NCBI GenBank assembly: GCA_003212535.1
Contig: QCPO01000003.1
Coordinates: 50,259 to 114,258 of the forward strand
Length of the DNA stretch: 64,000 nt
Source of the DNA: Prochlorococcus sp. AG-436-O11
GTDB taxonomy: Bacteria > Cyanobacteriota > Cyanobacteriia > PCC-6307 > Cyanobiaceae
Direction of reading: 5' to 3'
The notes under the pieces: generated by a model
Databases searched by the model: none
Seen by the model: the letters and a program-made list of their open reading frames with translations, nothing else
What the model was told of the DNA's origin: nothing
Shown: positions 9,432-18,593 of the stretch, piece after piece
Layout: each line of letters starts with the position of its first letter
How positions within the stretch are numbered: the first letter of the stretch is position 1
Made by a program: the position numbers and the translations under genes

Positions 9432-10063
9432 TCTTTTCAAAATTTATTATTAAGAAAATTTAATTAAAAATTCTTTTTTCATAATTTATTTACAAATAAA
9501 ACTCACGTTCAGAATATTGTCTAAATATTTTTGTAACTTTAACTCAAATTGATTTTCTCTAAGCTTGATAAGTTTGAGCCCGCAAAAGGAGATTTCAGAT
9601 GTTCTAGAAAATATACTTAAAATTACACCTAGCCAACGATTAAGAACACTATATATTTTAATGTAGCCGTTCGTAATACTATACTAAATAGTACACTCGA
9701 TGGTAATTGATCTAGGATTTTAGATTCCTGCGACTTTTGTCTTTCTGATTGAAAATAAACCTTATCAGCACGGTATCTTACTTTTGCAAAATCCTTTAAA
9801 TGTCTTCTATGAGTCTTGTCACTTTCAAACTGAACAGTAAGTAATGAAATCGTTTTTAGAAATCTAAATATATGACTTTTGCAATTATCTTCATTTCATT
9901 TTCTTCCAAAACTCTTTTAATGATGATTGCATCTGACCTTTATTTTCTAATGGATCATCTTGGAAATTAGAAACCCATAAAATAAAACATTTTCACCCAT
10001 AAATCTGAAATGCTATAAAAACTTATGACTCATGAGATATGACAACAAGAGTAGTGATACCAA
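9432..10063. other. Gene-poor stretch of about 630 bp with probable gene remnants
   Basis: No intact gene was found. On the minus strand an open frame of about 89 codons ends at 9629 but has no ATG or credible start, and follows a TGA near 9896. It encodes ordinary-looking protein (HLKDFAKVRYRADKVYFQS). A second minus-strand fragment just upstream, in another frame, reads VSNFQDDPLENKGQMQSS and stops at the same place. The pattern suggests a decayed gene broken by stops and frameshifts, but an unannotated small RNA is also possible. Confidence 0.4.
9629..9895 (-). pseudogene. Possible gene relic, open minus-strand frame without a start
   Basis: About 89 sense codons lie between an upstream TGA and a TAG, with no usable start codon. 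The composition looks protein-like (SERQKSQESKILDQLP, then a hydrophobic tail SVLFSIVLRTATLKYIVFLIVG). I cannot assign a family. It may instead be a chance open frame in AT-rich DNA. Confidence 0.3.
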
Positions 10064-10089
10064 TAAAAAAAGACCCTTTTGGGGTCTTA
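10064..10089 (-). terminator. Rho-independent terminator after tRNA-Asn
   Basis: Read on the minus strand, AAGACCC-CAAAA-GGGTCTT forms a 7-bp GC-containing stem followed by a run of T. It lies about 30 nt past the tRNA 3' end, where an intrinsic terminator is expected. Confidence 0.8.
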
Positions 10090-10116
10090 TGAAAACTTAC
10101 TTATCTTGTAAATGAA

Positions 10117-10188
<72 letters not shown>

Positions 10189-10237
10189 ATATTATAAAAT
10201 TTAGCTCTTTAAAGTACCTTATGACAAGTAAAAGAGA

Positions 10238-10921
10238 TTAATTATATTGAAATTTTGATGGTTGTTGCCACTCTGATAAATTACCATTCTTCATCTCTGC
10301 GACAGCATCAGCATAAATCAATTCTTCATAACGGTGGGTAATCCACAAGGCAGTTAAAGGGGTTTCCTTGTCAATTGTGAGTTTTTTGATAGTTTTAACA
10401 ACTTTTAGTTGACTAGTTGGATCCAAGAGAGCGGTAGGTTCATCCAAGAGAATAAAATTCTTATCACTTATTAACGCGCAAGCAATAGTCAAGCGCTGTT
10501 TTTGTCCTCCACTCAAAGTATGAACTGGCCTTGTTTCAAAACCAGGCAATCCAACCTTATCAAGTACATTTTCAATTTTACAAACAATAGCTTTTTTGCT
10601 GATTTCTTGACTGATATGTATTAAAAGTTCACTCCTGCAATTTGGCATTAAAATTTGATGATCAGGATTTTGAAAAACCATGCCAACTTTAGCTAGGGAA
10701 TTTACTTTCCCATTATTTGGTTTAATAATCCCATTTATTAACTTTAAAAAAGTACTTTTTCCACTTCCATTTTCACCAACAATCATCCACAAACCTGTTT
10801 TTTCTATTGCAAAATTACATTTTGATATTACATTTTCTTTTTTACCAGGCCATGAAAAAGAGACATCTTTGAAAGATACTTGAGGTATTTCTTTCTCAAA
10901 GTGGTCTCTTATTACTGACAT
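10238..10921 (-). CDS. ABC transporter ATP-binding protein (CbiO/EcfA-like)
   Basis: This is a single nucleotide-binding domain of 227 residues with Walker A GENGSGKST, Q-loop MVFQNPDHQILMP, signature LSGGQKQRL, Walker B FILLDEPTA and switch His in WITHRYEEL. The sequence resembles the cobalt/ECF class of ATPases. No membrane partner is adjacent, so the substrate is unknown. The upstream same-strand UPF0367 gene is 4 bp away, suggesting cotranscription. Confidence 0.85.
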   Translation of the reverse strand: MSVIRDHFEKEIPQVSFKDVSFSWPGKKENVISKCNFAIEKTGLWMIVGENGSGKSTFLKLINGIIKPNNGKVNSLAKVGMVFQNPDHQILMPNCRSELLIHISQEISKKAIVCKIENVLDKVGLPGFETRPVHTLSGGQKQRLTIACALISDKNFILLDEPTALLDPTSQLKVVKTIKKLTIDKETPLTALWITHRYEELIYADAVAEMKNGNLSEWQQPSKFQYN

Positions 10922-10925
10922 TAAT

Positions 10926-11195
10926 CTATATATCTAGAGAAAAACCAGGTCTTTTTGCTCCTCCAGCTACTGATGACTTTTCATATATCTGCACGGAAAT
11001 AACTTCTTGAGCTCGAACAGCAATTAATTTATCCTGAACTTTTTCGCACTTAAGTTCAATTAAGTTTGAATTATTAGCATTATCGTTCATATATTTTTTT
11101 ATTTCATCATAAATCCCTTTGACATCATTATATTCTTTCTTCTGAATTGCAATTGGGAAAGGTGAATATCTGAGACTTAATTCAAGCGAATACAT
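10926..11195 (-). CDS. UPF0367 family protein
   Basis: The 89-residue protein starts MYSLELSLRYSPFPIAIQKKEY and ends with KRPGFSLDI, a close match to the cyanobacterial UPF0367 family as I remember it. Function is unknown; it is soluble with no motifs pointing to catalysis. It lies just upstream of the ABC ATPase in the same direction and is divergent from cysK. Confidence 0.85.
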   Translation of the reverse strand: MYSLELSLRYSPFPIAIQKKEYNDVKGIYDEIKKYMNDNANNSNLIELKCEKVQDKLIAVRAQEVISVQIYEKSSVAGGAKRPGFSLDI

Positions 11196-11352
11196 AATTA
11201 ATATTTAAAGACCTAATTATAATAAAAAAATAATTCTTAATTATGAAGTTGTTTTTAAATTAAATTCTTTTAAAAATTTTATATCAAAGGTCTTTAAATA
11301 CATTTATTATGGAAATACGAAGATTTAATTTTATACATTTAATAATCATTTT

Positions 11353-12321
11353 ATGGATATAGCAAATAATATTACTGCTCTCGTAGGTAACACACCTTTA
11401 GTTAAATTAGATCGTATAAGAAAACACTTTAATTGCTACCCAGAAATAATAGCTAAACTTGAAAGTTTCAATCCATCAGCATCTGTTAAAGATCGAATAG
11501 CTTACTCAATGTTAAGTACTGCTGAAAAGGAGGGTCTGATATCATCGGGTAAAACAACATTAATTGAAGCTACAAGCGGAAATACTGGAATTGCATTAGC
11601 AATGGTTGCAGCAGCAAAAGGCTATAGATTGATATTAACTATGCCCGATACAATGAGTATTGAGAGAAGGGCAATGTTACGAGCTTATGGAGCAGAATTA
11701 CAGCTAACCCCTGGGGAAGAAGGTATGAAAGGTGCTTTAGATTTAGCAAATGAGTTATCTTCAAGTATTCCGAATAGCTTTCAATTTAATCAATTTGAGA
11801 ATTTAGCTAATCCAGATATTCATGAAAGAACAACCGCAAAAGAAATTTGGGATCAAACTAATAATAAATTAGATGGTCTTGTTACTGGAGTAGGAACTGG
11901 AGGGACAGTCACCGGATGTGCACGCTTTTTAAAAAAGGTTAATCCTAATTGCAAAATATATGCTGTTGAACCAAAAAAAAGTGCTGTTATTTCAGGTGAG
12001 AAGGCAGGATCACATTCTATTCAAGGAATAGGAGCAGGCTTCATACCGAAAGTACTTGACACTAAGTTAATAGATGAAATTATCAAAATAGATGATGATG
12101 AAGCATTTTATTATGGCCGTTTATTAGCTCGATTAGAAGGTCTTTTGTCAGGGATTAGTAGCGGTGCAGCATTAGCCGCAACAATAAAAATTGGAGAAAG
12201 GAAAGAACTCCTTAATAAAAGATTAATAGTAATTCTCCCAAGTTTTGGTGAAAGATATCTATCAACAGCAATGTTTGAAACTAACACTGTCATTAAAGCT
12301 AGAAAAGACGGTTATCTATAA
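11353..12321 (+). CDS. cysK: Cysteine synthase A (O-acetylserine sulfhydrylase)
   Basis: It makes cysteine from O-acetylserine and sulfide using PLP. The PLP lysine is K46 in PSASVKDRI, the substrate loop is EATSGNTGIALA, and the phosphate-binding loop is GVGTGGTVTG. At 322 residues the length is typical. With cysH later in the window this covers assimilatory sulfur metabolism and could feed the suf genes. The J-domain gene begins only 13 bp after the stop, so the two may be cotranscribed. Confidence 0.96.
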   Translation: MDIANNITALVGNTPLVKLDRIRKHFNCYPEIIAKLESFNPSASVKDRIAYSMLSTAEKEGLISSGKTTLIEATSGNTGIALAMVAAAKGYRLILTMPDTMSIERRAMLRAYGAELQLTPGEEGMKGALDLANELSSSIPNSFQFNQFENLANPDIHERTTAKEIWDQTNNKLDGLVTGVGTGGTVTGCARFLKKVNPNCKIYAVEPKKSAVISGEKAGSHSIQGIGAGFIPKVLDTKLIDEIIKIDDDEAFYYGRLLARLEGLLSGISSGAALAATIKIGERKELLNKRLIVILPSFGERYLSTAMFETNTVIKARKDGYL

Positions 12322-12334
12322 ATCATTGTTTAAT

Positions 12335-13012
12335 ATGACCAAAAACTTTTATGAGGAATTAGGCCTAGAAAAAAATGCGACCAAAAGTGCAATCAAATCT
12401 TCATATCGTTCTTTAGTTAAGCAACATCATCCTGATGCAGGCGGAGAAAAAGAACGATTTCTTGCAATACAAAATGCCTGGGAGACTTTAAATGACCCTA
12501 TAAAAAAAGAAAAATATGATAGAAAAATTTTCTCTTCAAGTACCTCATTTCATTCATTAAATGAGAATTGGGAAGAGAAATTTAATTCAACAAAATATAA
12601 TTCGTCAATTAAAGACAAAGAAGTTGAAACATGGATTAAAGAGATTTACACTCCGATCAATAGATTAATTAGCCAAATAATTAAACCTTTGAATAATGAA
12701 ATAAAAGAACTATCTGCGGATCCTTATGATGACGAATTAATGGAAAATTTTTGCAGTTACATAAGCATTTCACAAAAGAAAATAGAAAAAGCTGACAAAA
12801 TTTATAATAAAAAATTAGTACCAAAGTCTATTTCAGCTTTAGGCTTAGATCTTTATCATTGTTTTTCACAAGTTAAAGATGCATTATCGGAGCTTGATAG
12901 ATATACAAAAGGATACGTAGATGATTACTTATTTGATGGTAAAGAAATGATTAAAGAAGCAAAAAGAATTCAATCAAAGATGGCCATAGAGAAAAAAAAT
13001 AAAAATTTTTAA
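12335..13012 (+). CDS. J-domain (DnaJ-like) protein
   Basis: An N-terminal J domain (residues about 4-65) carries the HPD motif in QHHPDAGGEKERF and the typical LNDPIKKEKYDRK end. There are no Gly/Phe, zinc-finger or DnaJ C-terminal domains. The remaining 150 residues are charged and helical, so it is a type III J protein that likely recruits DnaK to a specific client. The ORF track starts 90 bp upstream inside cysK. I moved the start to the ATG of MTKNFYEELGL, which begins the J domain normally. Confidence 0.88.
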   Translation: MTKNFYEELGLEKNATKSAIKSSYRSLVKQHHPDAGGEKERFLAIQNAWETLNDPIKKEKYDRKIFSSSTSFHSLNENWEEKFNSTKYNSSIKDKEVETWIKEIYTPINRLISQIIKPLNNEIKELSADPYDDELMENFCSYISISQKKIEKADKIYNKKLVPKSISALGLDLYHCFSQVKDALSELDRYTKGYVDDYLFDGKEMIKEAKRIQSKMAIEKKNKNF

Positions 13013-13021
13013 ATATAAAAT

Positions 13022-13258
13022 TTATTGAATATATTCTTTAAGTTGATCTAATTTAAACCAAACATCTGGAACAGGTCTGCGCCATCGGACCTGCACATAT
13101 TCGTCTTTAACTGCAAGAATCTCTCCAGGTCCTTCAAAGACATAATTAGGTAAATCATAATCACTTGCAAGCGCCTCAATACTTTTTATATAATTTTCTC
13201 TATCGACAAAAACTAAACTTCCTTTCTTGAGAGGTTTCTTTGGAATAGAATCTGTCAT
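13022..13258 (-). CDS. ndhO: NAD(P)H-quinone oxidoreductase subunit O
   Basis: This 78-residue protein matches NdhO, a small cyanobacterial/plastid subunit on the soluble side of NDH-1 used in cyclic electron flow and CO2 uptake. Conserved blocks are KKGSLVFVDRENY, ASDYDLPNYVFEGPGEIL and VQVRWRRPVPDVWFKLDQL. No membrane segment is present, as expected. It is convergent with the J-domain gene (9-bp gap) and divergent from the epimerase. Confidence 0.93.
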   Translation of the reverse strand: MTDSIPKKPLKKGSLVFVDRENYIKSIEALASDYDLPNYVFEGPGEILAVKDEYVQVRWRRPVPDVWFKLDQLKEYIQ

Positions 13259-13394
13259 AATAAATTCTTCGAAGTTATTTGAAATTTATTATACAAAATC
13301 TTGTTTAATAAAAAGTTAAAAAAATTGATTACGGAATAATAATTACAAACGTCTAAAAAATCTAATAACCTTTAATAATAAATAACTATAAAAT

Positions 13395-14321
13395 ATGCGT
13401 CTTTTACTACTCGGCTGTACTGGATTTGTTGGTAAAGAATTAGCGCCGACACTACTTAATGAAAAACACGAGATCTATATTGCCAGTAGAAAACCTATAA
13501 GTAAATTAAAGCTTGATTTAGATTTGAATAAATTTAAATTTATTCAAATAGATTTATCAAAAAAACAAAGCTGGGCTAACGAAAATCTTCTAAATATTTT
13601 AAAAGAGATAGATGGAATTATTAACTTAATGGGAGAGCCTATAGCAGAAAAAAAATGGACTGATTCACAAAAAAGGGAGATTGAAAATAGTAGAATCAAC
13701 ACTACAAAATTTTTGATGAAGACTCTTAAAAATTTGAAAATCAACCCACAAGTTATTATAAATGGATCAGCAATAGGTTATTACGGGACAAGTTTGTCGG
13801 ATGAATTCACTGAAAATAGTATTGGAGGAAAAGACTTTTTAGCTAATCTTTGCAAACAATGGGAAGCAGTTGCTGCTGAAAAACCATTTTTCTCAAGGTT
13901 AGTTATTTTTAGAATTGGAATTGTTCTGGAGGCAGATGGAGGAGCATTAGGAAAAATGCTTCCTGTATTTAAAATTGGATTAGGTGGACCAATTGGAGAT
14001 GGTATGCAATGGATGAGTTGGATTCATAGAAGTGATTTATGTGCTTTAATAACTAACGCATTGGTTGATAAAAAGTATTCCGGAGTATTTAACGCTGTTG
14101 CACCAAAACCAGTATTAATGAAGGATTTTTCTCAGACTTTGGGCAAATGCCTTAATAGACCTAATTTACTCCCAGTGCCAGGATCAGTCCTGAAAATATT
14201 GTTAGGAGATGGAGCAAAAGTTGTATTAGAGGGACAAAAAGTAATAAGCAGTAAACTCAAAAATTTTAAGTTTAAATATCCTCTTCTTGAGAAAGCAATT
14301 TACGCTTCCACCAAGAATTAA
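13395..14321 (+). CDS. TIGR01777-family NAD(P)-dependent epimerase (YfcH/SulA-like)
   Basis: The Rossmann motif GCTGFVGKEL lies at the N-terminus. IINLMGEPIAEKKWT and INGSAIGYYGT are hallmarks of the YfcH/TIGR01777 branch of extended short-chain dehydrogenases. The C-terminus FKYPLLEKAI matches the family DUF1731 region. The substrate is unknown, although some homologues are annotated as cell-division inhibitor SulA. The last 50 bp overlap the 3' end of the gene on the other strand. Confidence 0.87.
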   Translation: MRLLLLGCTGFVGKELAPTLLNEKHEIYIASRKPISKLKLDLDLNKFKFIQIDLSKKQSWANENLLNILKEIDGIINLMGEPIAEKKWTDSQKREIENSRINTTKFLMKTLKNLKINPQVIINGSAIGYYGTSLSDEFTENSIGGKDFLANLCKQWEAVAAEKPFFSRLVIFRIGIVLEADGGALGKMLPVFKIGLGGPIGDGMQWMSWIHRSDLCALITNALVDKKYSGVFNAVAPKPVLMKDFSQTLGKCLNRPNLLPVPGSVLKILLGDGAKVVLEGQKVISSKLKNFKFKYPLLEKAIYASTKN

Positions 14322-14541
14322 TACCGTTTACCAAAGCACCAATAATTAGAATTGTTATTAATGGGACTATAAGAGGATTCCAAACTCTCTGAATAAAATT
14401 AATAAAAATGAATATTCCATTTAATTGCATAATTATTGCAAAAACAAAAAATATTGCAAAAAAAATTACTGTAAATAAGTTGATTAACAACAAATTATCT
14501 ATTATTTGTTTTAAGTTATTTTGATTCTTTTCCTCAGTCAT
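14272..14541 (-). CDS. Small membrane protein, unknown function
   Basis: The 89-residue protein has two hydrophobic segments (LLINLFTVIFFAIFFVFAIIM and PLIVPLITILIIGALVNGI) and a charged C-terminus (SWWKRKLLSQEEDI). I recognise no family with certainty. Its start overlaps the end of the upstream same-strand LpxB-like gene by 8 bp, suggesting translational coupling. Its 3' end overlaps the epimerase gene antisense by 50 bp. Confidence 0.72.
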   Translation of the reverse strand: MTEEKNQNNLKQIIDNLLLINLFTVIFFAIFFVFAIIMQLNGIFIFINFIQRVWNPLIVPLITILIIGALVNGINSWWKRKLLSQEEDI

Positions 14542-15736
14542 TTTTTATGACAAAATTGATATCATTAACCATCTTAATACAAGCTTTGTTTTCACCTAGT
14601 CTTTGTTTTGCATTTTCATTACATGAAATCAAAAACTTCTTATTTAGCTTAATTTGATACATTACTTGAATGATTAAGTTTATTGTCTGATTTATTTGAT
14701 CATTCTTATTTTTATAATTAGTGGCACAAAAAACATATTTTCCAAGCAAGCGTCTTTGAGCTTCGGCAAAAGATTTTGTAAATTGTGGGCCTTTACCTTC
14801 AATCTGAATAACTGGTTTTCCTAATCCAATCGCTTGCTCTGCTGCCGTTCCTGCCATGCTTATACAGCATCTACTTTTCAATAAGATTTCTTCAAAAGTA
14901 TTCCAATATAAATTCACCTTTAAAGATTTATATTGAAACTTCAAGAGATTCTTATCATTTATTGTTTCAAGATATACCCATTTTCTATTTTTAAATATCT
15001 CCCTTATTTTTGATGAAGATAGAGCATTAACTATTGCAAAATTAAATTCAATTTTTTGAAAATATTTAAAATCTGAAATAGCTTCTAATACTTCTAAAAT
15101 CAAAATAAAATTATCTAAAATTTCAGGGAATCTACTTCCTGGAAATAATCCAATACTACAGTCAGATTTCTTTAATTCTTTATCTCTAAGAAAAAAATTA
15201 TCCATAAATGGATTACCAAAAAAAGATACTTTCTTTTTTAATTGCAAAGTTAAATCATTAGCCGTAAGAAAATCTCTTGTGTATATTTTTTTTGACTTTT
15301 TTGAGAGCAAAAAAAATTTAGAGGGCCATGGTAATTTTAACTTCCCTTCATAATGACTAGAATAAGCAACCAGATATGTAAAAAAATCTTTATTACATAC
15401 CCATGCAAAAAATATTGGAACAATATCGCCAACGATAAAAAAATAATTATATTTTTTTCTTATTTTGTAAGTTAAATATAACCTTTTTAGGAGATAAATT
15501 ATTTCTCCTCCAAATATCTCAGTGACTCTTCCCTTAAAAGAATTATAGCCAATACCTCCAGTACTGAATTCGCGAGTTTTTCCAATAATTTTAATTTTTT
15601 CTTTTTCATAATGAATTCCTTTACCAACAATCGGCAAGGCATCTACAGAATAACCACTATTTACCAATTTCTTAGCTATTAAGCTCCCAGATAGATCTTC
15701 TCCATGACCATTACTAAGTAATAAAATTCTGGACAA
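14534..15736 (-). CDS. LpxB-related glycosyltransferase-like protein (TIGR03492 family)
   Basis: The 400-residue protein opens with ILLLSNGHGEDLSGSLIA, the signature of a cyanobacterial family distantly related to lipid-A-disaccharide synthase. Near the C-terminus MAGTAAEQAIGLGKPVIQIEGKGPQF resembles the UDP-sugar site of GT-B enzymes. The substrate is unknown. It sits 1 bp after the TPR-like gene and overlaps the small membrane protein gene, forming a probable operon with the A-type carrier upstream. Confidence 0.8.
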   Translation of the reverse strand: MSRILLLSNGHGEDLSGSLIAKKLVNSGYSVDALPIVGKGIHYEKEKIKIIGKTREFSTGGIGYNSFKGRVTEIFGGEIIYLLKRLYLTYKIRKKYNYFFIVGDIVPIFFAWVCNKDFFTYLVAYSSHYEGKLKLPWPSKFFLLSKKSKKIYTRDFLTANDLTLQLKKKVSFFGNPFMDNFFLRDKELKKSDCSIGLFPGSRFPEILDNFILILEVLEAISDFKYFQKIEFNFAIVNALSSSKIREIFKNRKWVYLETINDKNLLKFQYKSLKVNLYWNTFEEILLKSRCCISMAGTAAEQAIGLGKPVIQIEGKGPQFTKSFAEAQRRLLGKYVFCATNYKNKNDQINQTINLIIQVMYQIKLNKKFLISCNENAKQRLGENKACIKMVNDINFVIKND

Positions 15737-15737
15737 T

Positions 15738-16166
15738 TTAAAATTCCAACCATTTTTTGACTTTAGTTAATTCAGGCCAATCTGGATATCTACTAAATCC
15801 ATCTTCAACAGATTCTTTCAACTCACTTTTAACATCTGGCATCATCATAGACATTTTTTTTATTAGCTCAATATGATCCCTAACACCTTTATTATTGGTA
15901 GCCAAAAGAGCTAAAGACAAATTCATTCTTGCTTGTGGATCTTGCTGATTTAATCGAACAGCTTGCCTTGCAGCAGACAAAGCTTCTTCATTATTTTTCA
16001 AGATCAATTGAAGCCATGATAGGCAAGTCCAGGCAGCAAAATGATTTGGTATTTGCTGTATAATCTTTTGGAAATCTTCAACTATAGGAATTAAATCTTT
16101 TCCATCTTTGTACTTAGATAGAGCTGCATTAAAATCCTGTTCAATAGGATTAATTTCGTTATTCAT
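15738..16166 (-). CDS. TPR-like helical repeat protein
   Basis: The 142-residue protein contains TPR-like helices (FAAWTCLSWLQLILKNNEEALSAARQAVRLNQQDPQARMNLSLALL). It has no signal peptide and no catalytic motif. It probably mediates a protein contact. It sits 6 bp downstream of the A-type carrier and 1 bp upstream of the LpxB-like gene. Confidence 0.78.
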   Translation of the reverse strand: MNNEINPIEQDFNAALSKYKDGKDLIPIVEDFQKIIQQIPNHFAAWTCLSWLQLILKNNEEALSAARQAVRLNQQDPQARMNLSLALLATNNKGVRDHIELIKKMSMMMPDVKSELKESVEDGFSRYPDWPELTKVKKWLEF

Positions 16167-16172
16167 TATTGT

Positions 16173-16565
16173 TTAAACTGCAAAGGAGCTCCCACACCCA
16201 CAAGTTTGAGAAGCATTAGGATTTACAAAATTAAAGCCGCCGCCAATTAATTCCTTACTAAAGTCTAGCTGCATTCCATATATATATAAAAGACTTTTTG
16301 GATCACATACAACTTGAAAGGTTTGTTCGGAATTTAATGAATAATCATAGACTTTATCATCTACATTTATTTCATCACCTCCAATAAAGTCCATTGTATA
16401 ACTCATACCACTACATCCTCCTGACCTCACTCCTACCCTGAGAGCTTTCTTGTCAGTCTGATTTTTTAATAAATTAGAGATTTGTTCTATTGCATCATTA
16501 GTAATTAAGATCCCTTTACCATCATCAGAATTCTTAATTTTTTCTGCTACTTCTACATTTTCCAT
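16173..16565 (-). CDS. A-type iron-sulfur carrier (IscA/SufA/HesB family)
   Basis: A-type carriers accept and pass Fe-S clusters. The three conserved cysteines are visible: one in GVRSGGCSGMSYTM and two in the C-terminal TCGCGSSF. I use the ATG of MENVEVAEKI; the ORF track begins two codons earlier at GTG. It is first in a four-gene minus-strand run and is divergent from zds. The scaffold genes sufBCDS are about 37 kb away. Confidence 0.93.
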   Translation of the reverse strand: MENVEVAEKIKNSDDGKGILITNDAIEQISNLLKNQTDKKALRVGVRSGGCSGMSYTMDFIGGDEINVDDKVYDYSLNSEQTFQVVCDPKSLLYIYGMQLDFSKELIGGGFNFVNPNASQTCGCGSSFAV

Positions 16566-16664
16566 AAACACAGTTTATCTACTATTCATAATATAAAAAG
16601 TTAAGCTAAATGATGCATAGAACAAACAAAATACAAACTTGATTTGTTATAATTCTAAGAAAAA

Positions 16665-18119
16665 GTGAAAATTGCGATAGTTGGTGCTGGATTAGCTGGT
16701 TTAACAGCAGCAGTAGATTTAGTTGATGAAGGTCATGAGGTAGAAATATATGAGAATAGATCTTTTTGGGGAGGTAAAGTTGGAAGTTGGGAGGACAAAA
16801 ATGGAAATCATATAGAAATGGGATTACACGTATTTTTTTATAACTATGCGAACTTATTCAAACTTATGAAAAAAGTTGGAGCATTAGATAATCTGCTCCC
16901 AAAAGAACATACTCATCTATTTATCAATAATGGCGGTGATTTAAGATCCCTAGATTTCAGATTTGCTTTAGGTGCCCCTTTTAATGGTTTAAAAGCTTTT
17001 TTCACTACTGAACAGCTAACCTGGGTAGATAAGTTAAGAAATGCTTTAGCATTAGGTACCAGCCCAATAGTTATAGGATTAATAGATTATGAAGGTGCTA
17101 TGAAAATAATTAGAGACCTTGACAGGATAAGTTTTAAAGAATGGTTTATAAATCATGGTGGGAGTGAAAAAAGCTTGGCGAGGATGTGGGATCCCATTGC
17201 ATATGCTTTAGGATTTATTAATTGCAAAGATATTTCAGCAAGGTGCATGTTAACTATTTTCATGATGTTTGCATCAAAAACTGAAGCTTCTAAACTTAAT
17301 CTCCTTAAAGGTTCTCCTCACAAGTGGCTTACACAACCTATTGTTGATTACATAACCAAAAGAGGTGCCAAGATTCACCTAAACCATAAGGTTGAAGAAA
17401 TTATCTATGAAAAAGAATCTTTGTCCTATGCAGTTACTAAATTACAAATATCATCTCCTGAAGGTCCCAAAACAGTATTTGCTGATAAATTTCTCGCTGC
17501 CTGTGATGTGCCTGGAATAAAAAAGATAATTCCGAAAGAATGGTATCAATTCAAAGAATTCCAAGGTCTAAAAAAACTAAGAGCAGTTGCTGTTGCAACA
17601 ATTCAATTAAGATATGACGGTTGGGTTACTGAATTAAATAAAGATAACACTAGTAATATCCCTACAGGACTAGATAATCTTTTATATTCTGCTGATGCTT
17701 CTTTCAGCTGTTTTGCAGATTTAGCACTAGCTAGTCCAGCAGATTACAGAAAAAAAGATATGGGATCACTACTACAATGCGTCTTAACTCCTGGCGATAG
17801 ATGGATGGGCAGATCTACAGAGAGAATTACAAACGCAATAGATAATGAAGTTCGCCTTCTATTCCCATCTTCAAAAAATCTCAAGTTACTTTGGAGCAAT
17901 GTAGTACAAATTCCTCAATCTCTTTATAGAGAATCTCCAGGCATGGAACCATACAGACCTAATCAAAAAACTTCTATATCTAATTTCTTTATGGCGGGTA
18001 GTTACACTAAACAAGATTATATAGACTCTATGGAAGGAGCTACTATGAGTGGTCATTTAGCAGCAGCAGAGATTTTAGATAAAAAAGCTGAATTAGCAAA
18101 GAATCTTGCAGTTAGCTGA
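16665..18119 (+). CDS. zds: Zeta-carotene desaturase
   Basis: Zds (CrtQ) converts zeta-carotene to lycopene, on the route to the beta- and alpha-carotenes of the photosynthetic membrane. The FAD site is VGAGLAGLTAAVDL at the N-terminus and the C-terminal FAD block is FMAGSYTKQDYIDSMEGATMSG. ENRSFWGGKVGSW and HVFFYNYANLF separate Zds from phytoene desaturase. At 484 residues the length is typical. The start is GTG. The SRPBCC gene follows after 3 bp, so the two are probably one operon. Confidence 0.94.
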   Translation: MKIAIVGAGLAGLTAAVDLVDEGHEVEIYENRSFWGGKVGSWEDKNGNHIEMGLHVFFYNYANLFKLMKKVGALDNLLPKEHTHLFINNGGDLRSLDFRFALGAPFNGLKAFFTTEQLTWVDKLRNALALGTSPIVIGLIDYEGAMKIIRDLDRISFKEWFINHGGSEKSLARMWDPIAYALGFINCKDISARCMLTIFMMFASKTEASKLNLLKGSPHKWLTQPIVDYITKRGAKIHLNHKVEEIIYEKESLSYAVTKLQISSPEGPKTVFADKFLAACDVPGIKKIIPKEWYQFKEFQGLKKLRAVAVATIQLRYDGWVTELNKDNTSNIPTGLDNLLYSADASFSCFADLALASPADYRKKDMGSLLQCVLTPGDRWMGRSTERITNAIDNEVRLLFPSSKNLKLLWSNVVQIPQSLYRESPGMEPYRPNQKTSISNFFMAGSYTKQDYIDSMEGATMSGHLAAAEILDKKAELAKNLAVS

Positions 18120-18122
18120 ATT

Positions 18123-18593
18123 ATGGGTACTTGGCTAAAACATGAAGTAATAACAGTAGTTAACGCTCCCTTAGATAATGTATGGAATACTTGGAGTGAT
18201 TTAGATTCAATGTCTCTTTGGATGAGCTGGATAGAATCTGTCAAAACAGTTGATGAAGAAACCTCCACATTGCCTGATTTAACTGAATGGACTTTAGCTG
18301 CAAATGGATTTAAGTTTAAATGGAAAGCTCAAATAACTGAAAGAGTTGAAAAAAGCAAACTCAAATGGAAATCTATAGGAGGTTTACCAACTGAAGGTTC
18401 AGTAGTATTCGAGTCCAAAAGTACTGAATCTACATCAGTAAACTTATCAATAACTTATCAATTACCTAAGATGATTGCTCGATTTATGGAAGAAAACATT
18501 TTAGGGAAAATGGTAACTAATGAATTACAAGAAAATATTGATAGGTTTAAAGAATTGGTTGAAAAAAATTATCAAAAGGAACTCTCTAATTAA
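18123..18593 (+). CDS. SRPBCC (START-like) fold protein
   Basis: The 156-residue protein has the SRPBCC N-terminal pattern (VITVVNAPLDNVWNTWSDL) and alternating strands, with a C-terminal helix. Such domains bind hydrophobic ligands. Location 3 bp after zds suggests a role around carotenoids or membranes, but that is inference. Its end overlaps convergent hemD by 8 bp. Confidence 0.82.
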   Translation: MGTWLKHEVITVVNAPLDNVWNTWSDLDSMSLWMSWIESVKTVDEETSTLPDLTEWTLAANGFKFKWKAQITERVEKSKLKWKSIGGLPTEGSVVFESKSTESTSVNLSITYQLPKMIARFMEENILGKMVTNELQENIDRFKELVEKNYQKELSN

